Translations under genes and position numbers: made by a program | Notes under the pieces: model-generated | Seen by the model: only the letters and a program-made list of their open reading frames with translations | Databases searched by the model: none | Told to the model about the DNA's origin: nothing | Assembly: GCA_910579725.1 (NCBI GenBank) | Contig: CAJTUD010000094.1 | Location: 1 to 7,748 of the forward strand | Source: an uncultured Oscillospiraceae bacterium | GTDB lineage: Bacteria; Bacillota; Clostridia; Oscillospirales; Oscillospiraceae | Length of the DNA stretch: 7,748 nucleotides | Reading direction: 5' to 3' | Part shown: positions 7,235-7,748 of the stretch, piece after piece | Numbering within the stretch: position 1 is the stretch's first letter | Layout: each line of letters opens with the position of its first letter

Positions 7235-7748
7235 TTATTCTACTTCGAAATCCAATTCGCCCTCCACATCGTGCTCCGGGCCTCTTGCCAAGTTTGACCC
7301 GTCCAGTCGGATGATGGTCAGAGAAGCTCCCGCTCCTCCGCCTACCAGGGCGGCGGCCCCGGCAAGAGTAGCCGGGTACATCTGAAGCGATATGGTGGAG
7401 TTTGCGGGCAGATTGACCGTGATCTGATTTTCAAAGTTGGTTGCGGAAATCACGGGGGCGATGGTAGACGCGGCGTTGCTGGCGCCGTTGATCACCAGCC
7501 GGGTTCCCATCAGCAGGGCCAGCGTGATATTCACATGGTAAGAGATCTGATAGACACCCGCCTGGGCCACGGTAAATATCGTGTTCCCGGCATTGGCGGT
7601 AATATCGGGAGGTAAAACCTGGGCGTTGGGCAGGGCGATGGGGGTGCCTCCCAACGCCACAGCGATCGTGCTGCCCTGGGTGTTGGCGGCAAAGGCGGCG
7701 GTAAGGCCGGGACCGAGGGGCCCGGTGGGGCCGGTGGGGCCGGTGGCC
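7235..7748 (-). CDS. Collagen-like surface protein, BclA/C1q-like C-terminal domain (3' fragment)
   Basis: The last 170 codons of a gene whose start lies beyond the right edge. Frame: reading from 7747, the fragment begins ATGPTGPTGPLGPG, the end of a Gly-X-Y collagen-like stalk. Residues about 15-155 then form a compact beta-rich domain with FTVAQAGVYQISYHVN and a later RLVING. This pattern fits the trimerising jelly-roll domains that cap bacterial collagen-like proteins such as BclA of spore exosporia. The protein ends in an acidic tail (about 156-170, GPEHDVEGELDFEVE). Such proteins are usually trimeric filaments on the spore or cell surface, and the stalk threonines are typical O-glycosylation sites. 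The glycosyltransferase gene downstream supports that. An internal GTG at 7660 would give a stalkless 141-residue product but has no ribosome binding site, and the open frame continues through it. The N-terminus, export signal and stalk length are not visible, so spore versus vegetative surface is undecided. Confidence 0.88.
   Translation of the reverse strand, partial: ATGPTGPTGPLGPGLTAAFAANTQGSTIAVALGGTPIALPNAQVLPPDITANAGNTIFTVAQAGVYQISYHVNITLALLMGTRLVINGASNAASTIAPVISATNFENQITVNLPANSTISLQMYPATLAGAAALVGGGAGASLTIIRLDGSNLARGPEHDVEGELDFEVE
7724..7748 (-). repeat. 9-bp tandem repeat encoding Gly-Pro-Thr triplets
   Basis: On the plus strand GGTGGGGCC occurs at 7724-7732 and 7733-7741, followed by the start of a third, altered copy at 7742-7748. 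Each unit encodes one Gly-Pro-Thr collagen triplet on the minus strand. The array continues past the window edge, and repeats this uniform are prone to length change by slippage. Confidence 0.85.

Noticed and set aside
7724..7748. The tandem 9-bp units as a CRISPR array or other non-coding repeat
   Set aside because: Units are contiguous, 9 bp, without spacers, and stay in frame as Gly-Pro-Thr codons, so they are coding collagen repeats.

Overview
The window looks like chromosomal DNA from a GC-rich, Gram-positive anaerobe of the Clostridia, most likely the Oscillospiraceae group (Flavonifractor/Oscillibacter/Lawsonibacter-like). This is inferred from four things: an AddAB nuclease (the Bacillota counterpart of RecBCD), AGGAGG-type ribosome binding sites with consensus sigma-A promoters, a secreted protein with S-layer-homology-like repeats, and a collagen-like surface protein of the Gly-Pro-Thr type. 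No rRNA or other species marker is present, so this is a family-level guess.

Layout. Positions 1-3547 (minus strand) hold the addB-addA operon. addB is complete, and only the first 77 codons of addA lie in the window. The genes overlap by 16 bp, and addB has its own promoter. Positions 3548-3737 form a divergent intergenic region with two back-to-back promoters, each with a 17-bp spacer. Positions 3738-5942 (plus) encode a secreted M3-family zinc metallopeptidase with a C-terminal SLH-like cell-wall-binding region. Positions 5943-6064 are a convergent intergenic region with one intrinsic terminator for each flanking gene. Positions 6065-7147 (minus) encode a GT2 glycosyltransferase with a helical, TPR-like, cysteine-rich C-terminal half. 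Upstream of it on the same strand, 7235-7748 is the 3' end of a collagen-like gene: Gly-X-Y repeats, then a BclA/C1q-like C-terminal domain and an acidic tail. The 87-bp gap between these two genes holds a strong hairpin without a U-tract and a perfect AAGGAGG site for the glycosyltransferase.

How the genes work together. AddA and AddB form one helicase-nuclease for double-strand-break repair. The metallopeptidase stands alone with its own promoter and terminator and probably acts at the cell surface. The collagen-like protein and glycosyltransferase probably form a unit in which the enzyme glycosylates the Thr-rich collagen stalk, comparable to BclA glycoproteins of spore surfaces. That pairing and the surface-anchored M3 peptidase are the most interesting parts of the window. 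I see no CRISPR array, insertion sequence, tRNA, rRNA, riboswitch or phage gene, and no intergenic stretch longer than about 190 bp.
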